From: DASQFI01 sp035633215
GTDB lineage: Bacteria; Acidobacteriota; Vicinamibacteria; Vicinamibacterales; SCN-69-37
Direction: 5' to 3'
DNA: 64,000 nt
Assembly (NCBI GenBank): GCA_035633215.1
Contig: DASQFI010000059.1
Coordinates: 124,001 to 188,000 of the forward strand
In this document: piece by piece, positions 32,860 to 40,663 of the stretch
Position numbering within the stretch: position 1 is the stretch's first letter
How the letters are laid out: each line of letters begins with the position of its first letter
Notes under the pieces: generated by a model
Databases searched by the model: none
The model's input: the letters and a program-made list of their open reading frames with translations, nothing else
What the model was told of the DNA's origin: nothing
Position numbers and translations under genes: made by a program

Positions 32860-34869
32860 ATGCCCAGCCGTGCCGTGCTGCGGACCGCTTGCTACACGCT
32901 GCCATGTGCCCTCTGGGCAGTGGCCTTCTGGGCCACGATCGTAGGGGTCGGTGCGTCAGAACGCACTCAAGCTGACGCTCCAATAACCGTTCAGTCACCC
33001 GCGCCCCTACCACCCGATCAGGATCAGAACCTGGTCGGATCGGCAAAATGCGCGGAATGCCACGAAAGCATGCACCGCAAGTGGGCGGGCGCGCGGCACT
33101 CGAAGATGCTCCAGCCGGCGACGCCAGCCACCGTCCTCGGCGACTTCGACAAGGGGTCCGTCACGCTTCGGAACGCCCGGTTCGCGTTGGAGCGCGCCGG
33201 CGACGGGTATGCGATCCGGGGCGCCTTCCCATCCGCGCGTGAGGAAGTGCATCGCATCGACTACACGCTTGGCAGCCGGCGCGTGCAGCACTACCTGACG
33301 ACGCTTCCAGACGGTCGCATCGTCGTGCTTCCGCCGACCTGGGATGTCGTGCGGCGCGAGTGGTTCCACAACCTCGACATCGTCAACCCCGACGAAGCGA
33401 CGCACAACCCAGTGCAGGTGTGGAACAGCAACTGTTTCGGCTGTCACGTCTCGGCGGAAGTGAAAGGGTACGACCCGGCGCTCGCGCGATACGCGACGAC
33501 CTGGACGGACTTCGGCACGAACTGCGAGCGATGTCACGGTCCGGGCGCCGCGCACACCGCGCGCTATACCGCGGCGGCCGCCAAAGCCCCGGGACCATCG
33601 GCGATCGTCGTCCCCACCCGACTCACCGCGGAGCGATCGACCATGGTGTGCGCGCAGTGTCATTCGCTGCGCGACGTCACGATCCCCGGCTTCACGGCGG
33701 GCAGCGACTACTTCGATCATTTCGCGCCAGTCCTCGAGTACGGCCAGAAGAGCGACAAGGATCCGGCGTACTGGGCCGACGGGCGGCCCCGGCGCTTCTC
33801 GAACGATGCGATCGGCTTCTGGCAGAGCGCGTGCTTCGTGCGCGGCAACGCGAGCTGCACGACGTGCCACAGCGATCCTCACGAACCGGACATCGATCGC
33901 AACGCACAGCTCGCCCGCACGAACAACGATCTCTGCACGCGGTGTCATGCGCCCGTCGGCCGGGATGTGCCGCGGCACACGCGTCACGCGGCCACCAGCA
34001 CGGGCAGTTCGTGCATCGCCTGCCACATGCCGCCGACAGTGATCAGCCTGCGCACGCGAATGCCCGATCACACGATCAGCGTGCCGGCGCCTGAGAACAC
34101 GGTTCGATATGGCATCCCGAATGCCTGCTCCGAGTGCCACCAGGACAAGGACGCCGACTGGGCGGTGAAGACGCTCCAGAAGTGGGTCCCGAACGGCCGG
34201 CGGACTCAGCTGATCGCGCGTGCCGATGCGTTCAGCGCCGCGCGACGGCGTGACATCACGGCCGTCGAGCCGCTGATTGCGGTGGCCAACGACCAGCGCC
34301 AGCCGCCGATCGTGCGGGCGAATGCGGTCGGATACCTGCGGTTCTTTCCGACGCCGCGCTCGCGTGCGGCGCTCGTCACCGCGGCCGGAAGCGAGCACGC
34401 GGCGATTCGCGCGACGGCGGTCCTGGGGCTTGGCGAACCAGGGTTTGCCGCGGAGGCGCTCGGGCCCGTGCTCGTGAAAGCGCTCGGCGACCCCCGGCGT
34501 GTGGTTCGTGTGGGCGCGGCGTTGTCGTTGATGAACTTGCGATTGACGTCGGTGCCGGCCGATGCGGTCCCGCTGTTCGAGTCGGCCAAGCGCGACTATC
34601 TCACGCGCGCGTCGCTGCTCGCCGACGATCCCGGCGTGCTGCTCGACGTCGGCAAGTTCCACCTGATGAACCAGGATGCGAACGCCGCGGCCACCGCGCT
34701 CGAAGCCAGTCTGCGCCTCGACGCCGGCCTGCACGCGTCACGCTACTTCCTTGCCATCGGGCGGCTCGCGCAGGGACGCGTCACTGACGCGCGCGATCTG
34801 CTTTTGGCCATTCCCAAGGGCACGCCGTACTCGGATCCCGCGGCCAAGTTGCTCGCCGCGATCAAATAA
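32860..34869 (+). CDS. Octahaem cytochrome c with HEAT-like and TPR-like C-terminus
   Basis: 669 aa. A hydrophobic segment (about 8-32) serves as signal or anchor. Eight CxxCH haem motifs are visible: CAECH, CFGCH, CERCH, CAQCH, CTTCH, CTRCH, CIACH and CSECH, all within the first 430 residues. Distal His candidates include GARHSKM, THNPVQ and TRHAAT. The rest is helical: HEAT-like units (ANDQRQPPIVRANAVGYLR, SEHAAIRATAVLGLGEP) then a TPR-like pair near 580-660. It is probably a periplasmic electron carrier or reductase with a protein-docking tail, of the family often annotated as multihaem cytochrome with TPR. No catalytic partner adjoins. Confidence 0.88.
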   Translation: MPSRAVLRTACYTLPCALWAVAFWATIVGVGASERTQADAPITVQSPAPLPPDQDQNLVGSAKCAECHESMHRKWAGARHSKMLQPATPATVLGDFDKGSVTLRNARFALERAGDGYAIRGAFPSAREEVHRIDYTLGSRRVQHYLTTLPDGRIVVLPPTWDVVRREWFHNLDIVNPDEATHNPVQVWNSNCFGCHVSAEVKGYDPALARYATTWTDFGTNCERCHGPGAAHTARYTAAAAKAPGPSAIVVPTRLTAERSTMVCAQCHSLRDVTIPGFTAGSDYFDHFAPVLEYGQKSDKDPAYWADGRPRRFSNDAIGFWQSACFVRGNASCTTCHSDPHEPDIDRNAQLARTNNDLCTRCHAPVGRDVPRHTRHAATSTGSSCIACHMPPTVISLRTRMPDHTISVPAPENTVRYGIPNACSECHQDKDADWAVKTLQKWVPNGRRTQLIARADAFSAARRRDITAVEPLIAVANDQRQPPIVRANAVGYLRFFPTPRSRAALVTAAGSEHAAIRATAVLGLGEPGFAAEALGPVLVKALGDPRRVVRVGAALSLMNLRLTSVPADAVPLFESAKRDYLTRASLLADDPGVLLDVGKFHLMNQDANAAATALEASLRLDAGLHASRYFLAIGRLAQGRVTDARDLLLAIPKGTPYSDPAAKLLAAIK

Positions 34870-34965
34870 CTTAGAACTGAGAACTGAAGACCCGGCAAAT
34901 CGGGATCATGCTTGTACTGTCGGGTTTTCAGTTCGAAGTTCGAAGTTCAAAGTTCGAAGTTTCCG
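34870..34965. repeat. TTCGAAGTTC simple-repeat intergenic element
   Basis: TTAGAACTGAGAACTGAAGAC at the left and TTTCAGTTCGAAGTTCGAAGTTC at the right are imperfect complements, with ACCCGGCAAATCGGG and a CCCGACA-like core between. It sits between two convergent genes and probably forms a transcript-end hairpin. The TTAGAACTGAGA unit recurs at 62337. Confidence 0.7.
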
Positions 34966-37900
34966 TCATCTCCCCCTCACCCTGGCGGCGCGGTCGGCAT
35001 AGCCGAGCCGTTCGAGCGCTTCGGCCAGCGCGCCCAGCGCGCGGGGTGAATCCGGATCGAGCAGCAGCGCTTCGCCGAGTCGGGCGACCGCGCGCGCCGG
35101 CTGCCCGGTTTCGAGATCGAGCAGCGCGAGGTTCGTGTAGGTGGCCGCATCGCGCGCGTCGAGATCGAGCGCAGCTTCGAACGCTTTGCGCGCCTCGTCC
35201 CGCCGGCCGGTGCTCGCATAGGCGACGCCAAGCACGTTTCGAAGCCGGGCGTCCGATGGATGCCGCCGGACCGCCGGCTCGGCGAGCGCGACCGCCTCGG
35301 ACGCGCGTCCCGTCAGCAATCGCATCGTCGCGCCGAAGTACGGCGTCGCGGGACGATCGGGCCACGTGCGCTGGAGCTGCTCGGCGATTGGCCGCAACCG
35401 GTCCGCGTCGCCGAGATCGGCATAGAGCGCCGCGAGCTGTTCGACTGGCCGGGCATCGGTGGGCCGCGAGGCGATCGCCGGCGTGATGACGTCAACGGCA
35501 TCGGTCGCCGAGCCCTGCCCGGCAAGCAGTTGTGAGAGCGCGACGCGCACCGGCACATTTCCGCCATCCGCGTCACGGGTGGCCAGGTCCCGAAGCAGCG
35601 CCAACGCGGCATCCACCGTGGTCCGGCTGGCGCCGGCGGCAGCTCGGGTGAGGCCCGCGGCGGCATCCGGGTCATCGGGCGCGAGCGACAGCGCCCTGGC
35701 AAACGCGTCGTATGCCGCGCCGTACGCTTCGGCCTGGAGGTGCATGCGCCCGCGGGCGCGCAACGACGCGGCTGTTGCCTGGGCGCCGCCGACGGCGTCG
35801 CGGACCACGCGCGGCAGGTCGGACTCGGCTGCGAGCGCCCGCAAGGCGCCCGCGTTGTCGAGTCCCTCCGACTCATACAGGCTGACGGGCGCGGAAAACT
35901 CGAGCGCCATCCGATTGTCCGATTGCACGACCGCTCCGGCCGCGAACTTCTTCAGCTCAGCCGCACCACCGACGTACATGGAGAGCAGGCCCGCGGCATC
36001 GAGCACCGACACACCGGCCAGGTCGGCCGCGATCTTCGGCAGACGCATGCGCGCCGCCAGCCCATCGAGCTCGCCCTCGAGCGGGCGATCGGATCCGATG
36101 AGCAGCAAGTCGCCCGCGCCGACGAGCCAGAGCGTGCCGTGCGGAAATACCGCGGCGAACGTCGCGACGATCGACCGGAGATCCCCGGGGCTGATGTCGT
36201 AGGTGTGCGCCCACTGGCACAGGACGCCGCCCGCGGCCAGCCGCCGCCGCGCCGCCTCGAAGAACTCACGCGTGAAGAGCGACGCGACACCGGCGACCCA
36301 GGGGTTCGACGGTTCCGAAATGATCACGTCGTACTGGCTGCGGCCGAGCAAGAGATGCGTGCGGCCGTCACCGGCAATCACGCGCGCGCGCGGGTCGTCG
36401 AGCGCGCGGTGGTGGTCCTCGGCGAAACGAGCGGACGCCTCGATGACCTCAGGAGAGATCTCGAGGACGTCGGCACGCTCCACTGGATGCTGCAACGCGG
36501 CGCCCAGAGTCACGCCGCTCCCGAGCCCCACAATCGCGACTCGCTTGGCCTTTCCGTGCAGCAGGAGCGGCAAATGCGCGAGCAGCCGCTGCGTGAGCAT
36601 GTCGCTGGCGTTCGACGCGTCGATCTTGCCGTCGATCGCGAGCATCCGGGCGCCGGCTGCGCGACGCACCGTGACCGTGGCCGTGGCCCCTTCTTTGTAG
36701 TACTCGAGCGTGCCGGCGCCAAGGACGGACGCGACGTCTGGGACACGCAGGTAGGACGCGTACTTGTACGCGCCGCTCGAGAGGAGTGCCTGATCCCATC
36801 CCGGCGCGCTCCATGCGAGCGCGACGCCGCCGATCCCGGCCGCGACAAACCCCAGCATGCGGGAGCGGACGACGCGGCCGGTTGCGGCCACGACGATCGC
36901 GCCCGCGGCAGTCACCGCGACGATCGCGACAATCGTGGCGCGCAGCCCAAGCCACGGGATCAACGCGAATCCGGCGAGGAGCGATCCGCAGATCGCACCG
37001 ATCGTGTTCGAGGTGTACAAGACCGCCAGATCCTGGGCGAGGTCGTCACGCGCCCGCGCGGCCACGCGAACGGCGACCGGGAACAGCGCGCCGAGCACGA
37101 TTGCCACGGGGAGGAGAATGGACGCGGCAATGAGTCCCTGCCGCCAGAGGACGGATCGGAACGGCATGCCGGAAGAGGTGGCGATCGACTCGGCCACGGC
37201 GACTGGCAAGCCGGCGATGCGCCAGAGCGCGACAGCCGACGCGAGCGCAAACGCGGCTACCAGAAGCGCCAACCAGAGTTGTGGTTCCCGGATGCGTTTC
37301 GTCAGCCGCGCGCCCAGCACCGACCCGCACCCGAGTCCCGTGATGAACGACGTCAGCATCAACCCGAACGCGTACGTCGTCGGCCCGATCACGAGCGCCA
37401 GCACGCGCGTCCAGACAACCTCGCTCACGAGCGCGGCGAATCCCGTCAGCGCGAGAGTCGCGGCGGCCAGAGTTCGCGTTCCGACGATCGACGTCCCGGA
37501 AGCGCGCGGTTTCCGGCTGGCACCAGCACGAGCGCTCTTGCTGCCGGCTTTCGCGGACCGGCCGGCGGCGCTTTTCGCGGGCCGGCCGACATCTGTCAGT
37601 GGCCGCCGCGCGATCGTCCACGCGCCGATAGCGGCGACGACGTTCAGGCCCGCCGCCATCCAGAGCGACGAGCGCAGGCCGAACGTCGGAACGAGGACGA
37701 ACGCCGCCAGCGCCGTGCCGATGGCCGCGCCAATCGTGTTGCCGGCGTAGAGATCGCCCGCCTCCGTGCCGGCCTGTTCGACGCTGCGCAGATACCATCG
37801 GGCGGCAAACGGCAGCGTCGCGCCCATCGCGGCAGTCGGCACGGTGAGCACGATGAGGCTCACCGCGAGCCGCGTCACGCCGAACCATTCGCCCCCGCCG

Positions 37901-38208
37901 TCGTCGTACGTGGCGGCCAGCAGCGGACGAGCGAGGGCGAGCGCGACCGGTACGAGAAGCGCGCTTGCGGCGATCGCCAGTTCCAACAGGCTGTAGATCT
38001 GGAGCGCGCGTGGCTCGGACACCCGTTTCGCCAGCCGGCCGGCGAGCGCGGCGCCGAGCGCGAGCCCGCCCATGAACGCGGCGAGCACCGCGCTCGTCGC
38101 GGCCGTCGTGTGCCCCATCAGCAGCGTGAGCTGACGAGTCCACAGGACTTCGTAAATCAGTCCCGCGGCGCCGGAAAGGCCGTAGAGGACGAGGAAGAGG
38201 CGGCGCAT
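34966..38208 (-). CDS. Membrane-embedded spermidine-synthase-like protein with TPR tail
   Basis: 1080 aa. The N-terminal half has about 12-14 TM helices of the fused MFS/SpeE type (LSGAAGLIYEVLWTRQL), in two blocks split by a Lys/Ala-rich loop at about 210-235. The methyltransferase-like SpeE domain at about 490-740 has VAIVGLGSGVTLGAAL, DVLEISPEVIEA and YDVIISEPSNPW. SEPSNPW replaces the DxxDP seen in true spermidine synthases, so aminopropyl transfer is doubtful. Residues about 815-1075 are TPR repeats. It overlaps the hydrolase gene by 52 bp, forming a tight three-gene operon with it and the PLP decarboxylase. Confidence 0.88.
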   Translation of the reverse strand: MRRLFLVLYGLSGAAGLIYEVLWTRQLTLLMGHTTAATSAVLAAFMGGLALGAALAGRLAKRVSEPRALQIYSLLELAIAASALLVPVALALARPLLAATYDDGGGEWFGVTRLAVSLIVLTVPTAAMGATLPFAARWYLRSVEQAGTEAGDLYAGNTIGAAIGTALAAFVLVPTFGLRSSLWMAAGLNVVAAIGAWTIARRPLTDVGRPAKSAAGRSAKAGSKSARAGASRKPRASGTSIVGTRTLAAATLALTGFAALVSEVVWTRVLALVIGPTTYAFGLMLTSFITGLGCGSVLGARLTKRIREPQLWLALLVAAFALASAVALWRIAGLPVAVAESIATSSGMPFRSVLWRQGLIAASILLPVAIVLGALFPVAVRVAARARDDLAQDLAVLYTSNTIGAICGSLLAGFALIPWLGLRATIVAIVAVTAAGAIVVAATGRVVRSRMLGFVAAGIGGVALAWSAPGWDQALLSSGAYKYASYLRVPDVASVLGAGTLEYYKEGATATVTVRRAAGARMLAIDGKIDASNASDMLTQRLLAHLPLLLHGKAKRVAIVGLGSGVTLGAALQHPVERADVLEISPEVIEASARFAEDHHRALDDPRARVIAGDGRTHLLLGRSQYDVIISEPSNPWVAGVASLFTREFFEAARRRLAAGGVLCQWAHTYDISPGDLRSIVATFAAVFPHGTLWLVGAGDLLLIGSDRPLEGELDGLAARMRLPKIAADLAGVSVLDAAGLLSMYVGGAAELKKFAAGAVVQSDNRMALEFSAPVSLYESEGLDNAGALRALAAESDLPRVVRDAVGGAQATAASLRARGRMHLQAEAYGAAYDAFARALSLAPDDPDAAAGLTRAAAGASRTTVDAALALLRDLATRDADGGNVPVRVALSQLLAGQGSATDAVDVITPAIASRPTDARPVEQLAALYADLGDADRLRPIAEQLQRTWPDRPATPYFGATMRLLTGRASEAVALAEPAVRRHPSDARLRNVLGVAYASTGRRDEARKAFEAALDLDARDAATYTNLALLDLETGQPARAVARLGEALLLDPDSPRALGALAEALERLGYADRAARVRGR

Positions 38209-39179
38209 GCGGCCTGGCGGGTCGAGTCTACCTTCCTCCCGCGCACCGCGGCGTGCAGCTCCTGGATCACGGCGACGACCAGCTCGGGCTGGTCGAGCGG
38301 AATCCAGTGCCCGCTATGCGTGGCCATGAGGTGGCGCCCGCGCGTCGACATCGCCGCCAGCGCCTCCTGCTGGCGCAGCCGGTGGTCGCTGGGATTCGTC
38401 GAGGAGATCGTCACGAGCGGGAGATCTCCGTAGCCGCCGGCGCGCGCGGCGAGGGTTTCCGCGGCGCTGACCGGCATCCACTCGATTTGGCTGCCGAGCG
38501 CGTCGTAGAACCGCCGCTGCGTCCAGAACCAGCGCAGCGTTCGTTGCGCGTCAGGCGGCAGCTTGAACATCGGCGCGAGCAGCCACTCCTGGTCGGCGTC
38601 GGCGTTCAGATCGCCGCGAGACGCGAGTTTGACAAGTGCGCGTGCGGATCCGAGCGCGCCGGCGCCCACGAGCGCCGATACCAGATGCGCGATTCCCCAC
38701 GACGCCGCGGTTCCCCCCTGGCGGCACAGACGCGCGCCGCGATCGATCCGCACCTGCTCTTTCGGCGCCGGCCGTACCCAGTCCTGCGGGTGCGCCGGAT
38801 CGACGAGAACCAGCGCCGCGGTCTCGGCCGCGAACCGCGCCGCGAAGATCTGCATCACGAGACCGCCGAACGAGTGTCCGACGAGAAGGTACGGCGGCGG
38901 CTCGCCGGTCCGCTCGAGCAACCGGTGAAGCTCGTCGGCGATCCGGCCGGCGGTCCGGGGCATCGGGCCGGCATCGCTCCATCCGAACCCCGCGCGGTCG
39001 TACGTGAGCGCCCGCGCGAATCGCGAGACCGCGGGTTGGACGAACGTCCAGCTGATGGACGAGCCGGCCAGCGCCGCGTCGAACACGACGACCGGTCCGC
39101 CCTCCCCCACCGTATTCACGTGCAGACGGAACCCCCCGATCTCAACGAGCCGCCCGGGAGGCCGGCGAGCGGCCCTCAC
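38157..39179 (-). CDS. Alpha/beta hydrolase
   Basis: 340 aa. The GTG at 39179 overlaps the decarboxylase stop in GTGA; longer frames run antisense to nothing but out of frame inside the decarboxylase and are rejected. The fold is clear: IGGFRLHVNTVGEGGPVVVF, YDRAGFGWSD, nucleophile Ser in VGHSFGG (about 117), acid region near LVTISSTNPSDHR and His in THSGHWIPLDQP. A lid domain lies at about 150-250. The C-terminal tail (STRQAACAASSSSSTAFPAPRD) overlaps the next gene and may be dispensable. Substrate unknown; coupling to a PLP decarboxylase suggests an amide or ester formed from an amine or amino acid. Confidence 0.87.
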   Translation of the reverse strand: MRAARRPPGRLVEIGGFRLHVNTVGEGGPVVVFDAALAGSSISWTFVQPAVSRFARALTYDRAGFGWSDAGPMPRTAGRIADELHRLLERTGEPPPYLLVGHSFGGLVMQIFAARFAAETAALVLVDPAHPQDWVRPAPKEQVRIDRGARLCRQGGTAASWGIAHLVSALVGAGALGSARALVKLASRGDLNADADQEWLLAPMFKLPPDAQRTLRWFWTQRRFYDALGSQIEWMPVSAAETLAARAGGYGDLPLVTISSTNPSDHRLRQQEALAAMSTRGRHLMATHSGHWIPLDQPELVVAVIQELHAAVRGRKVDSTRQAACAASSSSSTAFPAPRD

Positions 39180-40579
39180 GTCTGCAACTGTCCGATCGCC
39201 GCGTCCGTAGCGGCAACGATCGCGTCGGCTGATCGATCGATGTCCACCTCGGTCGTGGACCAGTTGCTGATGGAAATGCGCAGCGCCGCCATGCCGTGCC
39301 AGGTCGTGCCGCCGGCCCAGCAGGTGCCGTCCTGCTGGAGACGAACGATCATGTCGCGCGTGAGCGCATCGGGGTCGGCTCCCTCGATGCGCACCAGCAC
39401 TTGATTGAGAACGACGTCGTTGAGGATGCGAAGGGACTGATGGGTCGACAACCGCGACGCCATCCGCGCGGCGAGCCGGCACGTTCGTTCGACGAGATCG
39501 GCCAGCCCATCGCGACCGAGCGTCGCGAGCGCGGCGTAGACCGGCACCGCGCGCGCGCGCCGCGATTCTTCCGGCACGAAGTCGCGCGGATCGCGCTCGG
39601 CGGCGCTCTCGAGGATGTAGGCCGCCGACATCGACATGGCTCGCCGGTGCGCGTCCGGGTGAGCGCAGAACATCACGCCGCAGTCATACGGCACGTTCAG
39701 CCACTTGTGCGCGTCGGTGGCGACGGAGTCGGCGCGATCGACGCCCGCCACCAGCGAGCGCCGCTGCGGGCTGGCGGCCGCCCACAGTCCGAACGCGCCA
39801 TCCACGTGCAGCCACGCGTCCCGCTCGCGCGTCGCCTCGACGATGTCCGTGATCGGATCGAACGCGCCTGTGTTGACGTTGCCGGCCTGCGCGCAGACCA
39901 GGCAGGGGCCGTTGGCCGACCTCAGCGCGGCGATGAGCGGTTGCGCGCGCATCCGACCCTGGTCGTCGGTCGGGATGCGCTGCAATCGCTCCGCGCCCAT
40001 GCCGAGCATCCGCAGCGCCGCAAAGATCGTGTAGTGCGACTCGTCGCTCACGAACACCTGGATCGTCGGTGCGCCGAACAGCCCGTGCGCGTTGACGTCC
40101 CAGCCGGCCTTCGCGAGCAGATGCTGGCGGGCAGCCGCGAGGGCCGTGAAGTTGGCCATCTGGCAGCCGGTCACGAACCCGACGCTCCACGACCCTGGCA
40201 GGCCAGCGAGATCGCGCAGCCATGACGCGGCCACGTCCTCGACGACCGACACCACCGGCGAGAGGGCGAAGATTCCGCAGTTCTGGTCCCAGGCCGACGC
40301 GAGCCAGTCCGCCGCGGTCGCAACCGGGAGGCTGCCGCCGACGACGAAGCCGAAGTAGCGCGGGCCCTGCGACGCGATCGTGCCGCGACGCCCGGCGCCG
40401 GCAAGCCGCTCGAGAACCGTCTCAGGGGGCTCGCCCGGCTGAGTCAGCGGGACCGCCAGGCGCGATCGCAGCTCGTCCGCCGAGAGTTCGGCGCGGACGG
40501 GACGCTTCGCGACCAGCTCGAGATATTCCTTGCCGTATCGCGCGGCGAGATCGAGAAGGGGGACGGGAGTTTTTTCCAC
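39176..40579 (-). CDS. Group II PLP-dependent decarboxylase (aromatic-L-amino-acid/glutamate decarboxylase family)
   Basis: 467 aa. It decarboxylates an L-amino acid to an amine. GPRYFGFVVGGSLPVATAADWL and EDVAASWLRDLAGLP are typical of the DOPA/tryptophan/glutamate decarboxylase family. WLHVDGAFGLWA holds the Asp that binds the PLP ring, and VATDAHKWLNVPYDCG the PLP lysine at about 291. The GTG start at 40579 and the first residues (MEKTPVP) lie inside a palindromic repeat. The substrate (Trp, Phe, Glu, Asp) cannot be fixed; the bulky His-Lys-Trp region favours an aromatic substrate weakly. First gene of an overlapping operon. Confidence 0.87.
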   Translation of the reverse strand: MEKTPVPLLDLAARYGKEYLELVAKRPVRAELSADELRSRLAVPLTQPGEPPETVLERLAGAGRRGTIASQGPRYFGFVVGGSLPVATAADWLASAWDQNCGIFALSPVVSVVEDVAASWLRDLAGLPGSWSVGFVTGCQMANFTALAAARQHLLAKAGWDVNAHGLFGAPTIQVFVSDESHYTIFAALRMLGMGAERLQRIPTDDQGRMRAQPLIAALRSANGPCLVCAQAGNVNTGAFDPITDIVEATRERDAWLHVDGAFGLWAAASPQRRSLVAGVDRADSVATDAHKWLNVPYDCGVMFCAHPDAHRRAMSMSAAYILESAAERDPRDFVPEESRRARAVPVYAALATLGRDGLADLVERTCRLAARMASRLSTHQSLRILNDVVLNQVLVRIEGADPDALTRDMIVRLQQDGTCWAGGTTWHGMAALRISISNWSTTEVDIDRSADAIVAATDAAIGQLQT

Positions 40580-40661
40580 AGAAACAGACTACAAGGTGCC
40601 GGAGGTCCAATGCGACCTCCGGCACCTACCTGTGGAAAGCTGTGGAAAAAACCCCCGTCCC
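40558..40661. repeat. Palindromic element, GGGGACGGGAGT family, locus 1
   Basis: Outer arms are GGGGACGGGAGTTTTTTCC at the left and its near complement (CTGTGGAAAAAACCCCC...) at the right. The core is a perfect 14-bp hairpin AGGTGCCGGAGGTC around CAATGC (40594-40627). The same outer sequence recurs at 59869-59965. It fills the gap between the TonB receptor stop and the decarboxylase start, and encodes the first codons of the latter. It resembles REP elements moved by RAYT enzymes; no such gene is in the window. Confidence 0.78.
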
Positions 40662-40663
40662 TC

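Noticed and set aside
34966..38208. Calling the membrane SpeE-like protein a spermidine synthase
   Set aside because: The catalytic DxxDP motif is replaced by SEPSNPW, and the protein is fused to membrane and TPR domains.
39180..39482. Longer start for the alpha/beta hydrolase
   Set aside because: It overlaps the decarboxylase coding sequence in another frame and is Arg/His-rich. The GTGA overlap at 39176-39179 gives a natural start.
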